A stretch of 64,000 bases of DNA. It comes from Luminiphilus sp. (GTDB taxonomy: Bacteria > Pseudomonadota > Gammaproteobacteria > Pseudomonadales > Halieaceae). Below, piece by piece: positions 18,001 to 25,017 of the stretch; the stretch's first letter is position 1; every line of letters begins with the position of its first letter. Below the pieces are notes generated by a model, which saw only the letters and a program-made list of their open reading frames with translations, was not told the DNA's origin and ran no database searches. Position numbers and translations under genes: made by a program. The stretch covers positions 1-64,000 of the forward strand of contig JAQWUD010000038.1 in the NCBI GenBank assembly GCA_029242325.1, in the 5' to 3' direction.

Positions 18001-18177
18001 AACACCCTGACCAACAACTGCCGCTGCACGCTGCAGAGGGGAGGTAGCGAAAATGTCACCGAAACTAGCGGTGGAACGCTTGAAGCCCGCCGTCGCCGAG
18101 TTCGCGATGTTGTTGGACGTAACGGCCAGTTCAGTAGTGGCTGCGTTCAGTCCGGTAAGTGAAGTATAAAACGACAT
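15085..18177 (-). CDS. flgE: Flagellar hook protein FlgE, unusually long
   Basis: Polymerises into the hook. The conserved ends are clear: TSNNIANSATAGFKRS, then FVQFSANSLDLAITGDGFF and FTRNGQF near the N-terminus, and ERSNVDLTAELVALITAQRNFQANAKAIE at the C-terminus. The protein has 1030 residues against about 400-500 in most Gammaproteobacteria, so the surface domains between the conserved ends are expanded by some 550 residues rich in Thr, Ser, Asp and Gly. This suggests a thicker or decorated hook. No frameshift or internal stop is seen. Confidence 0.94.
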   Translation of the reverse strand: MSFYTSLTGLNAATTELAVTSNNIANSATAGFKRSTASFGDIFATSPLQRAAAVVGQGVALKEVAQEFSQGFVQFSANSLDLAITGDGFFPLQSSDGSRTFTRNGQFMLNEQNQMVNSAGQALLSLPVDSTNKADFSQPPTALAIPRQTVSEFRASTEVELGLNLPSNVEPITDDFNPNKPETYHRTTSLTVFGASGSQHLATVYYVKTQAATSEDPLNKWQTHVYIDGELINPGLIQASDTGADKFFVNKYGEIKTKSELEYLQKTAANSSEYLVTQGTVYRKFSYDMLSDPIKSTPAALNLRAGDATDVSALSLAGGSNGLDLSSSTRTNLRNLFQISVDGSDYTKIGLEHLVDKTGTNKLSGQQVAAELTKVIQERFGDGKKFDVAGYLTGATDPTAASGADSVLYGVTTGKTLDITRDLGQSNQSELQVNVGAVLIAAAKAGDIVFTGSANTMLSPEELAFAMNKYFAGDYDMGAPSGVDAADHPVGAGDVGNLIAGADTTRTFDDLKFEYDFARQAMRITQTGDDTIHLTSDTAITGEIFGALNLATGSAFSDRQARATAITAVSAQAVLGSADGDNAIVLTRAMVPGGDAMQETRNQRYGIEVNFTDGSFVVSSGTTGDGSSIAIRNVLTLDASGNAATANAVGKRLFGLDVTAGTPEIDNTSQVAQALSNVANRPAVRGQASTPAIVTANQMGIDPTKPFEVTAANQSVTVIVDNISAQITLTPQQYSIGDFVKEIQTKINLMADKLGNQVSGVTVEFDSTSSSLKFTGSTATDDSFLQVAGSADFGLEDVEPAFGTTSTYITLKADTQGASTPLYVLQDRDGEWQETTDKGTFDENDIPNWSPIFLDRGELTFDTSGTLVSPVGITKLESATIIGNDINVAYEGSTQFNSPFAVLNQSQNGAPEGDLVGVNIGEDGLVVASYSNGSQKSLGKIILANFATPKGLRQVGNSGFTATSQSGEAKLGEPGAAGFGTIRAGATERSNVDLTAELVALITAQRNFQANAKAIETSSTLTQTIINMRG

Positions 18178-18195
18178 GTTCCAGCTCCTGCGAGA

Positions 18196-18882
18196 TTATT
18201 CTGCGATTGTTTGAATTTCAGCGAGAGAGACCGTGTTGCCGCCCAGCAGCTGTAAATCGAGCTGCTGGCCTGCGGGGTTCCATGAAACACTGCTCACGGT
18301 CTCCAGAATCGATACCGGCGCAATTTGCATTCGTCCATCAACGATTGCGCTGGCAGTAACTTGATAGGTGTCGACGGGTAATTGATTACCGTTGGAATCC
18401 TGGCCCGACCAAGCGAATCGATGCTCGCCAGGCTCGAGTTCTCCAACATTCTGCCGGAAAACGAGCTCACCGCTGTCGTTGTAGACGCTCATGGTCAGCA
18501 TGTCGGCACCGTCTTGCAGGCTAACCAAGGTCTGGGTTGGCTTGGCGCCACCGCCCTGGCCAAAACCACCGGCGATAGCCACCCGCTTCCCGACCAACTC
18601 CGAGCCCGTCAGCAACGACTGCTCGCGAAGATTGCCAACCAATGTTTCGAGGGACGACTGCATCCCTTTAATGCCCTCGACAGACGAGAACTGTGCCAGC
18701 TGGGCAACAAATGCCTCATTTTCCATCGGGTCCAATGGGTTCTGGTTTTTAAGTTGAGCGGTGAATAACTGCAAAAACGCGTCGCGACCCAGCATGTCAT
18801 CGTCGTCGCCGTTCTTGAACATCGCGTTGGCTTGCTGTGTCTGGTACTGGTCGGTTGTCAGTATTGAATCTATGCCGGCCAC
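18196..18882 (-). CDS. flgD: Hook capping/scaffold protein FlgD
   Basis: Caps the growing hook and is discarded afterwards. The 228-residue product has the N-terminal export and cap region LGRDAFLQLFTAQLKNQNPLDPMENEAFVAQLAQFSSVEG in adjacent segments, typical for FlgD, then FlgD Ig-like and tudor-like parts (ELEPGEHRFAWSGQDSNG). It is flanked by flgC and flgE as usual. Confidence 0.96.
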   Translation of the reverse strand: MAGIDSILTTDQYQTQQANAMFKNGDDDDMLGRDAFLQLFTAQLKNQNPLDPMENEAFVAQLAQFSSVEGIKGMQSSLETLVGNLREQSLLTGSELVGKRVAIAGGFGQGGGAKPTQTLVSLQDGADMLTMSVYNDSGELVFRQNVGELEPGEHRFAWSGQDSNGNQLPVDTYQVTASAIVDGRMQIAPVSILETVSSVSWNPAGQQLDLQLLGGNTVSLAEIQTIAE

Positions 18883-18914
18883 AAGTGTCTCCTTGAATTC
18901 AGTTGATCAGCCAC

Positions 18915-19340
18915 TCAGGACTTCATCACTTCCAGTGTTCGCATGATCATCTGCTTGGCAGTGTTGATCACTTCGATGTTGTTGCGGTACGACCTTGCAG
19001 CGGCCGTCATTTCGACCATCTCTGATACTTCGTTCACATTGCTCTGATACACGTAGCCATCCGCATCGGCAGAGGGATTGCCGGGGTCATAAGAGCGGGG
19101 GGATGGGGTGGGGTCATCAACGACGTTGCCCACTTGGATAGAGCCCGCGTAACGCATTTGACCGCTAACTTGCTCGTCGCTTATGAGCGTTCTAAAGGTC
19201 ACGCGCTTGGCCCGATACGCCTCCTCGGCGGTGGTTGCAGTGTTAGACGCGTTCGCGAGATTCGAGGCAGTGGTATTCATCCTGACCAACTGTGCTGCCA
19301 AAGCACTCCCCGCCACCTGAAAAACCTGATCCATTGACAT
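18915..19340 (-). CDS. flgC: Proximal rod protein FlgC
   Basis: Rod subunit of 141 residues. The N-terminal helix with MNTTASNLANASNTATT and the C-terminal SNVNEVSEMVEMTAAARSYRNN motif identify the FlgC family. The start is 3 bases after the flgB stop, so translation is probably coupled. The length is normal. Confidence 0.96.
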   Translation of the reverse strand: MSMDQVFQVAGSALAAQLVRMNTTASNLANASNTATTAEEAYRAKRVTFRTLISDEQVSGQMRYAGSIQVGNVVDDPTPSPRSYDPGNPSADADGYVYQSNVNEVSEMVEMTAAARSYRNNIEVINTAKQMIMRTLEVMKS

Positions 19341-19343
19341 GAT

Positions 19344-19721
19344 TTACTCTCCTTTCAGCGCGCGCTTGTAGGCACTCACGCGGCCCTGCAAAAAGTCCAG
19401 CGTTGCTTGATATTCGATGCTGGCTTTACCGAACTTGGCTTGCTCTAACCCGATCTCAACGGTGTTGCCATCGACTGCCGGGTTGTAGGGGATGCTGAAC
19501 ACCTCTCCGCCCGTCACGGCATACTCAGTATCCCAGTGGCGCTCGTGAGTGGTATTTAATGTGCCCTCGCCAAGAAGCCCTGAGAGCACCTTGCGAAACG
19601 CTACGTCTTTTGCCTTAAAACCGGGTGTGTCGGCGTTGGCGATGTTGGTAGACAGGATTTCCATGCGGCGCGACTTCAATTGGAGCGCGTCTTCGTGTAT
19701 CCCGTACAAGTTCTCTAACAT
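19344..19721 (-). CDS. flgB: Proximal rod protein FlgB
   Basis: Innermost rod subunit in contact with FliE and the MS ring. It is 125 residues with LSTNIANADTPGFKAKDVAF near residue 24 and a C-terminal YQATLDFLQGRVSAYKRALKGE helix. It is the first gene of the flgB-fliD operon; a sigma54-type promoter sits about 36-52 bases upstream of its start codon. Confidence 0.96.
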   Translation of the reverse strand: MLENLYGIHEDALQLKSRRMEILSTNIANADTPGFKAKDVAFRKVLSGLLGEGTLNTTHERHWDTEYAVTGGEVFSIPYNPAVDGNTVEIGLEQAKFGKASIEYQATLDFLQGRVSAYKRALKGE

Positions 19722-19756
19722 GTGTTGGCCGTCGTAAAAACCTTTGTTCCCTGTAA

Positions 19757-19773
19757 CAGCAGGATCCGTGCCA
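19757..19773 (-). promoter_or_regulatory. Sigma54 (RpoN) promoter of the flgB operon
   Basis: On the minus strand the sequence TGGCACGGATCCTGCTG fits the -24/-12 consensus TGGCAC-N5-TTGC with the invariant GG and GC exactly 10 bases apart. The predicted transcription start is near 19747, about 26 bases before the flgB ATG. Sigma54 control of hook and rod genes is normal in Vibrio and Pseudomonas, and both sigma54 activators are encoded in this window. Confidence 0.82.
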
Positions 19774-19845
19774 ATAACTACAAGCTATTGTTTTTTATAC
19801 TTTTTTATTATTTTTCTGCCCCGCAGTGCGGCTGCCTATCCCGCA

Positions 19846-19865
19846 AGCGGCATGGTTTTGCCGCT
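19846..19865. other. Perfect 7-bp inverted repeat between flgB and flgA
   Basis: AGCGGCA and TGCCGCT are separated by TGGTTT, flanked further out by GCAA and TTGC. It lies upstream of both divergent genes. It could be an operator or an RNA hairpin in the flgA leader. There is no T-run on either side, so a terminator is unlikely. Confidence 0.4.
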
Positions 19866-19945
19866 GGTTGCAGGTCACGTTCTTGGTCATACTGAAAGGA
19901 GGCGGTCGCGCCTGCACCGCACAGGCGAGGAACAGCACAAGCGAG

Positions 19946-19966
19946 GATGAGGGATGAGGGATGAGG
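19946..19966 (+). repeat. Three tandem GATGAGG heptamers just before flgA
   Basis: Three perfect copies of GATGAGG end 10 bases before the flgA TTG. Each copy holds an ATG, and each offers a GAGG Shine-Dalgarno-like core. The second ATG opens an 8-codon frame whose TGA overlaps the flgA start as TTGA. Confidence 0.6.
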
Positions 19967-19976
19967 TTAACTACTG

Positions 19977-20903
19977 TTGAGTTTGCTTAAGCGTCTTTGC
20001 AACCTTGCGGGAGCGATAGCGCTATCGATGAGCGCCTCCTCCTCGTCAGACACCACCCAGAGGGATCAGGACGAGCTCAAACGCGCAGCTAGCGAGCTCA
20101 TTGCCAGCGCTGCCGCCACCGCGTACGACACCGAAGCAGGGCTGGTTGAGGTACGACTGGGCGATCGCAGGCTGGTGTTACCTGATTGCGGGGAGGCGTT
20201 TCTCGTCTCGTTCCCCTTTAACGATCGCGCCACAGCACAACTGGATTGCTCTGAGCCTGCCTGGAGGGCCTTTGTGCAGATACGGCTGACCGCCGGCACG
20301 CCTATTTTCGTTTTTCAGCGCGCGCTTCCCGCAGGTCACACCCTGATGCGCGGTGATGTTAAGCGGGCGTATCTCTCGACAGAGGCCGTGCCCACCGAGG
20401 TGGTAAAGATGCTTGAAGATGTACTAGATAAGCCACTATTAACTGCGGTCATCACGGGAGAACCTGTTCGAGACCACCATTTTGGAGCCAGGCCCCAGAT
20501 CGCCAATGCTGCCGTTCAGGGTCAGGTCCAATATGGGTGGGTCGCCACCGTTTTAATTCCCAGGGGGAATAGGTTGTCGGTAAAGTCATTCCATAAAGAA
20601 CTAATGGAAGGGCGCATCCCGACCGACCTGATCCCCATGGAAGTAGATTTTGAGCTTCTGGAAACCACTCGGAACATCATGCCTGGCGAAATTTTGCGCC
20701 AATCGACGGTAAAATTAGCACCGGCGGTAAGGAAAGGGCAGGAACTGCCGATAACTATCATACGAGGCGCGCTAAAAGTCACCAATACGGTCAGAATGAT
20801 GCAAGACGCCGCCGTTGGTGATGCCATTGACGCGATCAACATCGAGTCGGGGCGTAACCTTAGAGTCAGAGTAGTGGGAATTGGGCAAGTAGAATTAATG
20901 TAG
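19977..20903 (+). CDS. flgA: P-ring assembly chaperone FlgA
   Basis: Periplasmic chaperone for FlgI polymerisation. The 308-residue precursor has an N-terminal signal-like stretch (LCNLAGAIALSMSASS) and the SAF domain plus C-terminal FlgA region (LPAGHTLMRGDVKRAYL, RNIMPGEILRQSTVKLAPAVRKG, TNTVRMMQDAAVGDAIDAIN). It is longer than the usual 220-250 residues because of the N-terminal part. TTG is the only start that gives a signal peptide; it is preceded by GAGG. It is divergent from flgB, as in Vibrio and Pseudomonas. Confidence 0.9.
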   Translation: MSLLKRLCNLAGAIALSMSASSSSDTTQRDQDELKRAASELIASAAATAYDTEAGLVEVRLGDRRLVLPDCGEAFLVSFPFNDRATAQLDCSEPAWRAFVQIRLTAGTPIFVFQRALPAGHTLMRGDVKRAYLSTEAVPTEVVKMLEDVLDKPLLTAVITGEPVRDHHFGARPQIANAAVQGQVQYGWVATVLIPRGNRLSVKSFHKELMEGRIPTDLIPMEVDFELLETTRNIMPGEILRQSTVKLAPAVRKGQELPITIIRGALKVTNTVRMMQDAAVGDAIDAINIESGRNLRVRVVGIGQVELM

Positions 20904-20912
20904 TGGGGGTGC

Positions 20913-20939
20913 TAAAGTTTTCATGGAAAAGGTCGATAT
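20913..20939 (+). promoter_or_regulatory. Sigma28 (FliA) promoter of flgM-flgN
   Basis: TAAAGTTT at 20913-20920 is a perfect match to the FliA -35 element; after 11 bases comes GTCGATAT at 20932-20939, which matches 6 of 8 positions of GCCGATAA. The spacing is ideal. It lies about 65 bases upstream of the flgM ATG, so FlgM would be made when FliA is active, closing the usual feedback loop. Confidence 0.85.
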
Positions 20940-21003
20940 TTAAACTGGAAGAGGAAAAGTCTCGCTAATTTGTGACCAAAGCGGGCTAATGAGGAGGGCA
21001 ACC

Positions 21004-21312
21004 ATGCCAAGTGTAACCGAGACAATGCGAAGTGCTGTGCCCGAGAGTACAGTTAAGAAAGACGTGCGCTCGGACAAGGCAGTGTCGTCTGATCAAAGTA
21101 CTGCGAAGGCTCCCCAAGATGTGGCGCCCGAAGCTACGGCCCCTGAAAGTGCAGTGGCCCTTAGCGAATCGGTCACCGAGACAATTGAACTGGCTGAATT
21201 TGATGCGGAAAAGGTCGAAGCCTTACGGCTGGCCATCATGGAGGGGAATTACCCTCTTGACGCTAAGCGCATTGCTGAAAATATGATTAGTCTGGAGCGC
21301 ATGATCGGCTAA
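21004..21312 (+). CDS. flgM: Anti-sigma28 factor FlgM
   Basis: Binds and inhibits FliA until it is exported through the completed hook. The 102-residue product has a disordered Ala/Ser/Thr/Glu-rich N-terminal half and the conserved sigma-binding helices FDAEKVEALRLAIMEGNYPL followed by DAKRIAENMISLE. I set the start at ATG 21004 because an AGGAGG Shine-Dalgarno core lies just upstream; the longer frame starting at 20989 would contain that site within the coding sequence. Confidence 0.93.
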   Translation: MPSVTETMRSAVPESTVKKDVRSDKAVSSDQSTAKAPQDVAPEATAPESAVALSESVTETIELAEFDAEKVEALRLAIMEGNYPLDAKRIAENMISLERMIG

Positions 21313-21350
21313 GGCCGCTATGCGCTAACCCTGACTGCATCCCCCGCACA

Positions 21351-21818
21351 ATGAGCTCATCCGAGCCAGCTCCCGGTGGCATCGACCTGAATGACGGGTT
21401 ACGTCACGCTCAGGCGTTGGGCGCGTTGCTGGAACGTGAATTCGAATTTCTCAAAGCGGGTAATCTAGACGGCTTTGAGCAGCTCCAGGCACAAAAAACG
21501 GACACGCTTGAGCAACTCTCTGCACTGGTCCCTCTTCTGACCCCGGCCTCCCAGACAGAACAAACCGAAGAAGAGGGGGAGCAAGAGGCCCGCGCGAACG
21601 AAGAGGCTTCAGCCTTACTTGAACAAATCGAAGACATGCTGGCGGGTTGCCGGGACGCACATCTGCGTAACGCGATGTTGATTGACCGCAAGATAGAATC
21701 CACCCGCTCCGCTTTAGACGTGTTGCGTTCCAGTCGCTCGGTAGAGACCGGTGAGACCTATGACAAGCTGGGCAAAATGAGGCGGGGCTACAGCAAAGGT
21801 CGCCAAGCAGACGTCTAG
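21351..21818 (+). CDS. flgN: Export chaperone FlgN
   Basis: Cytoplasmic chaperone for FlgK and FlgL before export. The 155 residues are almost entirely helical, with the FlgN pattern ALGALLEREFEFLKAGNLDGFEQL near the start, an acidic linker of Glu residues, and a C-terminal DKLGKMRRGYSKGR. It follows flgM by 38 bases, the usual flgM-flgN pairing. Confidence 0.88.
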   Translation: MSSSEPAPGGIDLNDGLRHAQALGALLEREFEFLKAGNLDGFEQLQAQKTDTLEQLSALVPLLTPASQTEQTEEEGEQEARANEEASALLEQIEDMLAGCRDAHLRNAMLIDRKIESTRSALDVLRSSRSVETGETYDKLGKMRRGYSKGRQADV

Positions 21819-21949
21819 TCTCTGTCGGTCTTTTAAGCGAGGATACAGGTCAGTAACGCTCGTGAGAGCGACAACCCATGCGACTTGAGATAAGCGTGGC
21901 TGTAATGATACGGGAGGTGGCAATCGCGTGGGCCAGACTTCGCGATCGC

Positions 21950-22222
21950 TTAGGACCCACCCGGCTCATCACCTCGAAGCCAGAACACCCAGGCGAGAAT
22001 GACCGCTACGGCGCGATACAGTGATTCGGGAATTTCATCGCCGATTTCCACGCCCATCAAGAGCCTTTGCAGCGCTTCATCCTCGATGACAGGGAGACCA
22101 AGATCAAACGCAGCATCGATAATTGACATTGCCGTCTCACCCTCCCCCTTAGCAACGATACTGGGCGCTTCTCGTTGCCCATACTCAAGGGCTATGGCTT
22201 TGATTTCATCAAGGTCTTTCAT
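21950..22222 (-). CDS. Free FlhB C-terminal domain protein
   Basis: A 90-residue soluble protein that lines up with the part of FlhB after its autocleavage site: AIALEYGQREAPSIVAKGEGETA, LGLPVIEDEALQRLL and IPESLYRAVAVILAWVF match AVALAYDPSSDDPPRVVAKGSD, GVPLFQSPILARAIF and IPESLFEAVAQVIAYIF of the FlhB at 33312-34478. It has no membrane segments and no NPTH/NPEH cleavage motif. Such FlhB-related proteins occur in several flagellated genera and can partly stand in for the FlhB cleavage fragment. It overlaps the preceding FliK-like gene by 4 bases. Confidence 0.87.
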   Translation of the reverse strand: MKDLDEIKAIALEYGQREAPSIVAKGEGETAMSIIDAAFDLGLPVIEDEALQRLLMGVEIGDEIPESLYRAVAVILAWVFWLRGDEPGGS

Positions 22223-23298
22223 ACCGAGGAGTCCAGGCGTTCCCCGATCCGGATGGAGGCCGCAGTGGCCGCTCCAGATCGCGCCGTGTCTCTGGGCTGG
22301 TTAAATACGGCAAAGTGTTCTAGCTGAAGCCCGAATTCGGCGACTTCGGCAACTAACTCAGCGCGGGAATCTCTGGCCCTCATAAACACATCAGCGTCCG
22401 TAAGCCACGCGTCCAGGCGCACTTTTGAGACGGGCTGATGCTCCACCCGCAACCACACGTCAGAGCCCTCTCCAAACTGGGTATACAAATTAATAATCCA
22501 GGGTTGTGCTGCTGGCGGATTCTGCCTGCGTCCCCGCTGCAAATTGAGCTCCACTGGTGCGCCGTTCACCCAAGCCAGAATTTCAGCATTCATAATATCC
22601 GACCGTAAGCCAGTGATCACGCGCTCCTGTCGCGCTTCGATCTCCCCCAAAAGTCCCCTTGCCCGATTCTTGACCGGCGGGTCGCCCGCCAATCCCAAGA
22701 GCCTCATTAAAAGGGACGGCAGCGTAGCCTCCCGAGGCCCGTCCACAACAGAGCTCAGCTGCAAAATGCCTGAACGAGCAAAAAGCTCTCTTGCCCTCGC
22801 AACCTGAGCCTCAATCGCCATAGCGGGATTTAAGGTGATTCCCAGGCTGGCCAATGCAACTGCAATGGGCGCGGGCAGGGTGCGCATCGTCTCAGGAGAC
22901 ATGAGCTGCTGCAGAACCGAGACTGGCGTACCGGACAACTGCACGCTCGGGCTTTGGGTTCCTGGCGCTCCACTGGTCTGCGGCTGGATTGCGGGAGGAG
23001 AAGATGCTGCAACAAGCGGCTTGAGGATCGCGGCGCCGTCAGGCGCGATATGCACTCGGAACGAAACATTTTGACCCAAGTAGCGCTTGAGAATATCAGG
23101 TGCATAAATGGAATGATTCGAGCCGTGAAGGCTGAGATAAAGCTGGCCTCGCTCCATCGAAACAAGGCCCTGAACAACCTGAAAGTTAGTGAGACCAAGC
23201 TGCCTCGGACCCGGCTCGTCTATACGAATTGCCGCCGTCCCCTCAAGAAAAATAGGCGTGGGCCGTACGGAGAGATTCAGTAGCTCAGGACCCAGCAT
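22219..23298 (-). CDS. FliK-like hook-length-control-type protein (second copy)
   Basis: A 359-residue protein with an N-terminal beta-rich part, a Pro/Ala-rich linker (about residues 95-130) and a C-terminal block resembling the FliK substrate-specificity-switch domain (VWLRVEHQPVSKVRLDAWL, then RAELVAEVAEFGLQLEHFAVF). FliK proper is at 38656-40908. The neighbouring free FlhB C-domain makes a FliK/FlhB-like pair. The role could be regulation of the export switch, but this is inferred from domain resemblance. Confidence 0.6.
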   Translation of the reverse strand: MLGPELLNLSVRPTPIFLEGTAAIRIDEPGPRQLGLTNFQVVQGLVSMERGQLYLSLHGSNHSIYAPDILKRYLGQNVSFRVHIAPDGAAILKPLVAASSPPAIQPQTSGAPGTQSPSVQLSGTPVSVLQQLMSPETMRTLPAPIAVALASLGITLNPAMAIEAQVARARELFARSGILQLSSVVDGPREATLPSLLMRLLGLAGDPPVKNRARGLLGEIEARQERVITGLRSDIMNAEILAWVNGAPVELNLQRGRRQNPPAAQPWIINLYTQFGEGSDVWLRVEHQPVSKVRLDAWLTDADVFMRARDSRAELVAEVAEFGLQLEHFAVFNQPRDTARSGAATAASIRIGERLDSSV

Positions 23299-23331
23299 TG
23301 GGGCAATTCTCGGATGTGGTGGTTGCGATTC

Positions 23332-23811
23332 CTAGGGAAACTTTACCCAGTCATTTGCCGCTACCATCCGTTTTCTATCACCTTGTCCTGGAGCCACATA
23401 GTCCATCACGTCATCGGCTGTTGGCATGCGCAGCGAGGCCCCCGCCATCAGCCAATGGGGGTTACCGCGCCGAAACGCCCGCTTGTTGCTATTGACGATT
23501 ACCTGCTGCAGCACGCGCTCGTTAAACCCCGTGTCCCCGAGGTATTCAGACATGATTTCGCTAAGCGTGTCACCCGATTTCACAACATAAACGCCGTTGA
23601 CCACTCCAGCGCTAGACGAGGTCGAGCGCGAGCTTGCAGAGCCCGAACTGCTGGTGGCCGCGCCAAGCTCACTGTTACCAATGAACGCTCTGAGCTTCTG
23701 TACGTCGCTACTGGAGATGACCCTGTCGCCCTGCGCAAAAGTCTGCGGAGAAAGCAATATCAGTAGCGAGAAAGTGACCCATATCGCAGATGTGTGCGGC
23801 ATATTTTTCAT
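23332..23811 (-). CDS. Secreted LysM-type protein, FimV-like
   Basis: A 159-residue precursor with a signal peptide (HTSAIWVTFSLLILL, cleavage after FAQ), a Ser-rich linker and a LysM-like motif: YVVKSGDTLSEIMSEYLGD then VIVNSNKRAFRRGNPHWLMAG, like the periplasmic part of FimV. LysM domains bind peptidoglycan. Position after flgP-flgT suggests a periplasmic partner of the outer flagellar ring. The start at 23811 (MKNMPH) gives a proper signal peptide; the longer frame is read-through of the flgT end. Confidence 0.75.
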   Translation of the reverse strand: MKNMPHTSAIWVTFSLLILLSPQTFAQGDRVISSSDVQKLRAFIGNSELGAATSSSGSASSRSTSSSAGVVNGVYVVKSGDTLSEIMSEYLGDTGFNERVLQQVIVNSNKRAFRRGNPHWLMAGASLRMPTADDVMDYVAPGQGDRKRMVAANDWVKFP

Positions 23812-23821
23812 ATCATGATCC

Positions 23822-24997
23822 TCAGGGCAATGTGCCCAATAATTCACCTTGCGACACCAAAGCGCCCTCGCCCGATGGCAGGGGTTCCGCCTGTGCACGG
23901 TATTGGTTGGCCCGGGTCACCTTTAGCATCAGCAGCGAATCCAGCGTCATGTCACTCACAATATTCTCCACCATGAGCGCCCTGTCTCCGACCAGCATCC
24001 AGCTACCCTCTGTCACACCCCGTGATGCACCTGCATCAACGCTATATTTCTGTGGGCCGTCTCGCGTTATTCTGAATACTCGGGGCAGACACTGGGTGGT
24101 GGAGACAAATTCTTCTGTAATCTCAGACACCCAATCGTTCAGATCGTCTTCGTCCTGGTCCAGCACCCACTCCCCGGTTTCGAGCGCGCGGAACGCGCCG
24201 GTCTCAATAATCGCGCGGTAATCGCCCATATCACTCTGCGATGCAGGCTGTGAGAACGATACCGAGACGTTGAAATCAACCGATTTTGACGTCGATGAAT
24301 AAGCGTAAAACAGGGACGCCAGCCCCGGGTGGTTGATGTAGAGCGTTTTCTTCTGCCGGTCATCGGGTACGCGCGTGACCCTCACCGCGACGGCAAAATC
24401 TGCAGCCGGCCCGTCTGACCAGTCACCGACCAGTGCCCGCGCGTACGTCGTATCCTGGTAGCTTTCCGGTTTCGGTCCGATCGGTTTCAGCACACGAAAC
24501 CCGCTATTGCCGAGCGATGTCACGAGCGCTGTCGATAACAGGCGCTCCTGCTCCTGAGCGATTGCGCGTTCAGACACCTCAGCCGCAGGGCCTGAGTCGA
24601 TTGTCACCGAGACCAGACCCGAATTGCTGCCCGACCCAGTCCAAAGCTGACACCGGGCTTCGTCAGAGACTCTCACCGCGTCGAGGGATTTTTCTCCCCC
24701 CATCGCGTCGAGGTAACTCTCAATCTGCACGCCACGGACATCCGCTTCACTGGAGAACATGGCACGCTCATGCAGTCGCCCTTCGTTATCAATATACGAC
24801 ACACCTTTAACGCGTGCGCCCGACTCAAAAGCGGCATCGAGGGCGCGCTGTTTGAATGCCTTGAGATACTGATCCGCTTCCTGCTGACCGGTCAGCGCAG
24901 GGCGCGCAGCCGAAGCGACACTCTCCACTTGGGCCATGGCCGACAGCCCCTGGCACCCCAAAATTACTAACGCTAATCGAATCAGATACCGCGCCAC
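23822..24997 (-). CDS. flgT: Flagellar H-ring-type protein FlgT
   Basis: FlgT builds the H ring around the LP rings in Vibrio, stabilising the sodium-driven motor and letting MotX/MotY (T ring) assemble. The 391-residue precursor has a signal peptide (LIRLALVILGCQGLSAMA) and an N-terminal domain with DAAFESGARVKGVSYIDNEG; length and position next to an FlgP-type gene and flgMN match Vibrio flgT. The start is GTG at 24997 with GAGGTGAAG upstream. Sequence divergence from Vibrio leaves some uncertainty. Confidence 0.78.
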   Translation of the reverse strand: MARYLIRLALVILGCQGLSAMAQVESVASAARPALTGQQEADQYLKAFKQRALDAAFESGARVKGVSYIDNEGRLHERAMFSSEADVRGVQIESYLDAMGGEKSLDAVRVSDEARCQLWTGSGSNSGLVSVTIDSGPAAEVSERAIAQEQERLLSTALVTSLGNSGFRVLKPIGPKPESYQDTTYARALVGDWSDGPAADFAVAVRVTRVPDDRQKKTLYINHPGLASLFYAYSSTSKSVDFNVSVSFSQPASQSDMGDYRAIIETGAFRALETGEWVLDQDEDDLNDWVSEITEEFVSTTQCLPRVFRITRDGPQKYSVDAGASRGVTEGSWMLVGDRALMVENIVSDMTLDSLLMLKVTRANQYRAQAEPLPSGEGALVSQGELLGTLP

Positions 24998-25017
24998 ACT
25001 TCACCTCGCCAAAGAGT

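Noticed and set aside
19851-19872. Sigma54 promoter for flgA
   Set aside because: GG and GC pairs are present but 9 bases apart in place of 10, and the flanking bases do not match.
21923-21960. Inverted repeats (ATCGCG/CGCGAT and GTGGG/CCCAC) between flgN and the FlhB C-domain gene as a bidirectional terminator
   Set aside because: Stems are short, loops are 12 or more bases, the two structures compete and there is no T-run.
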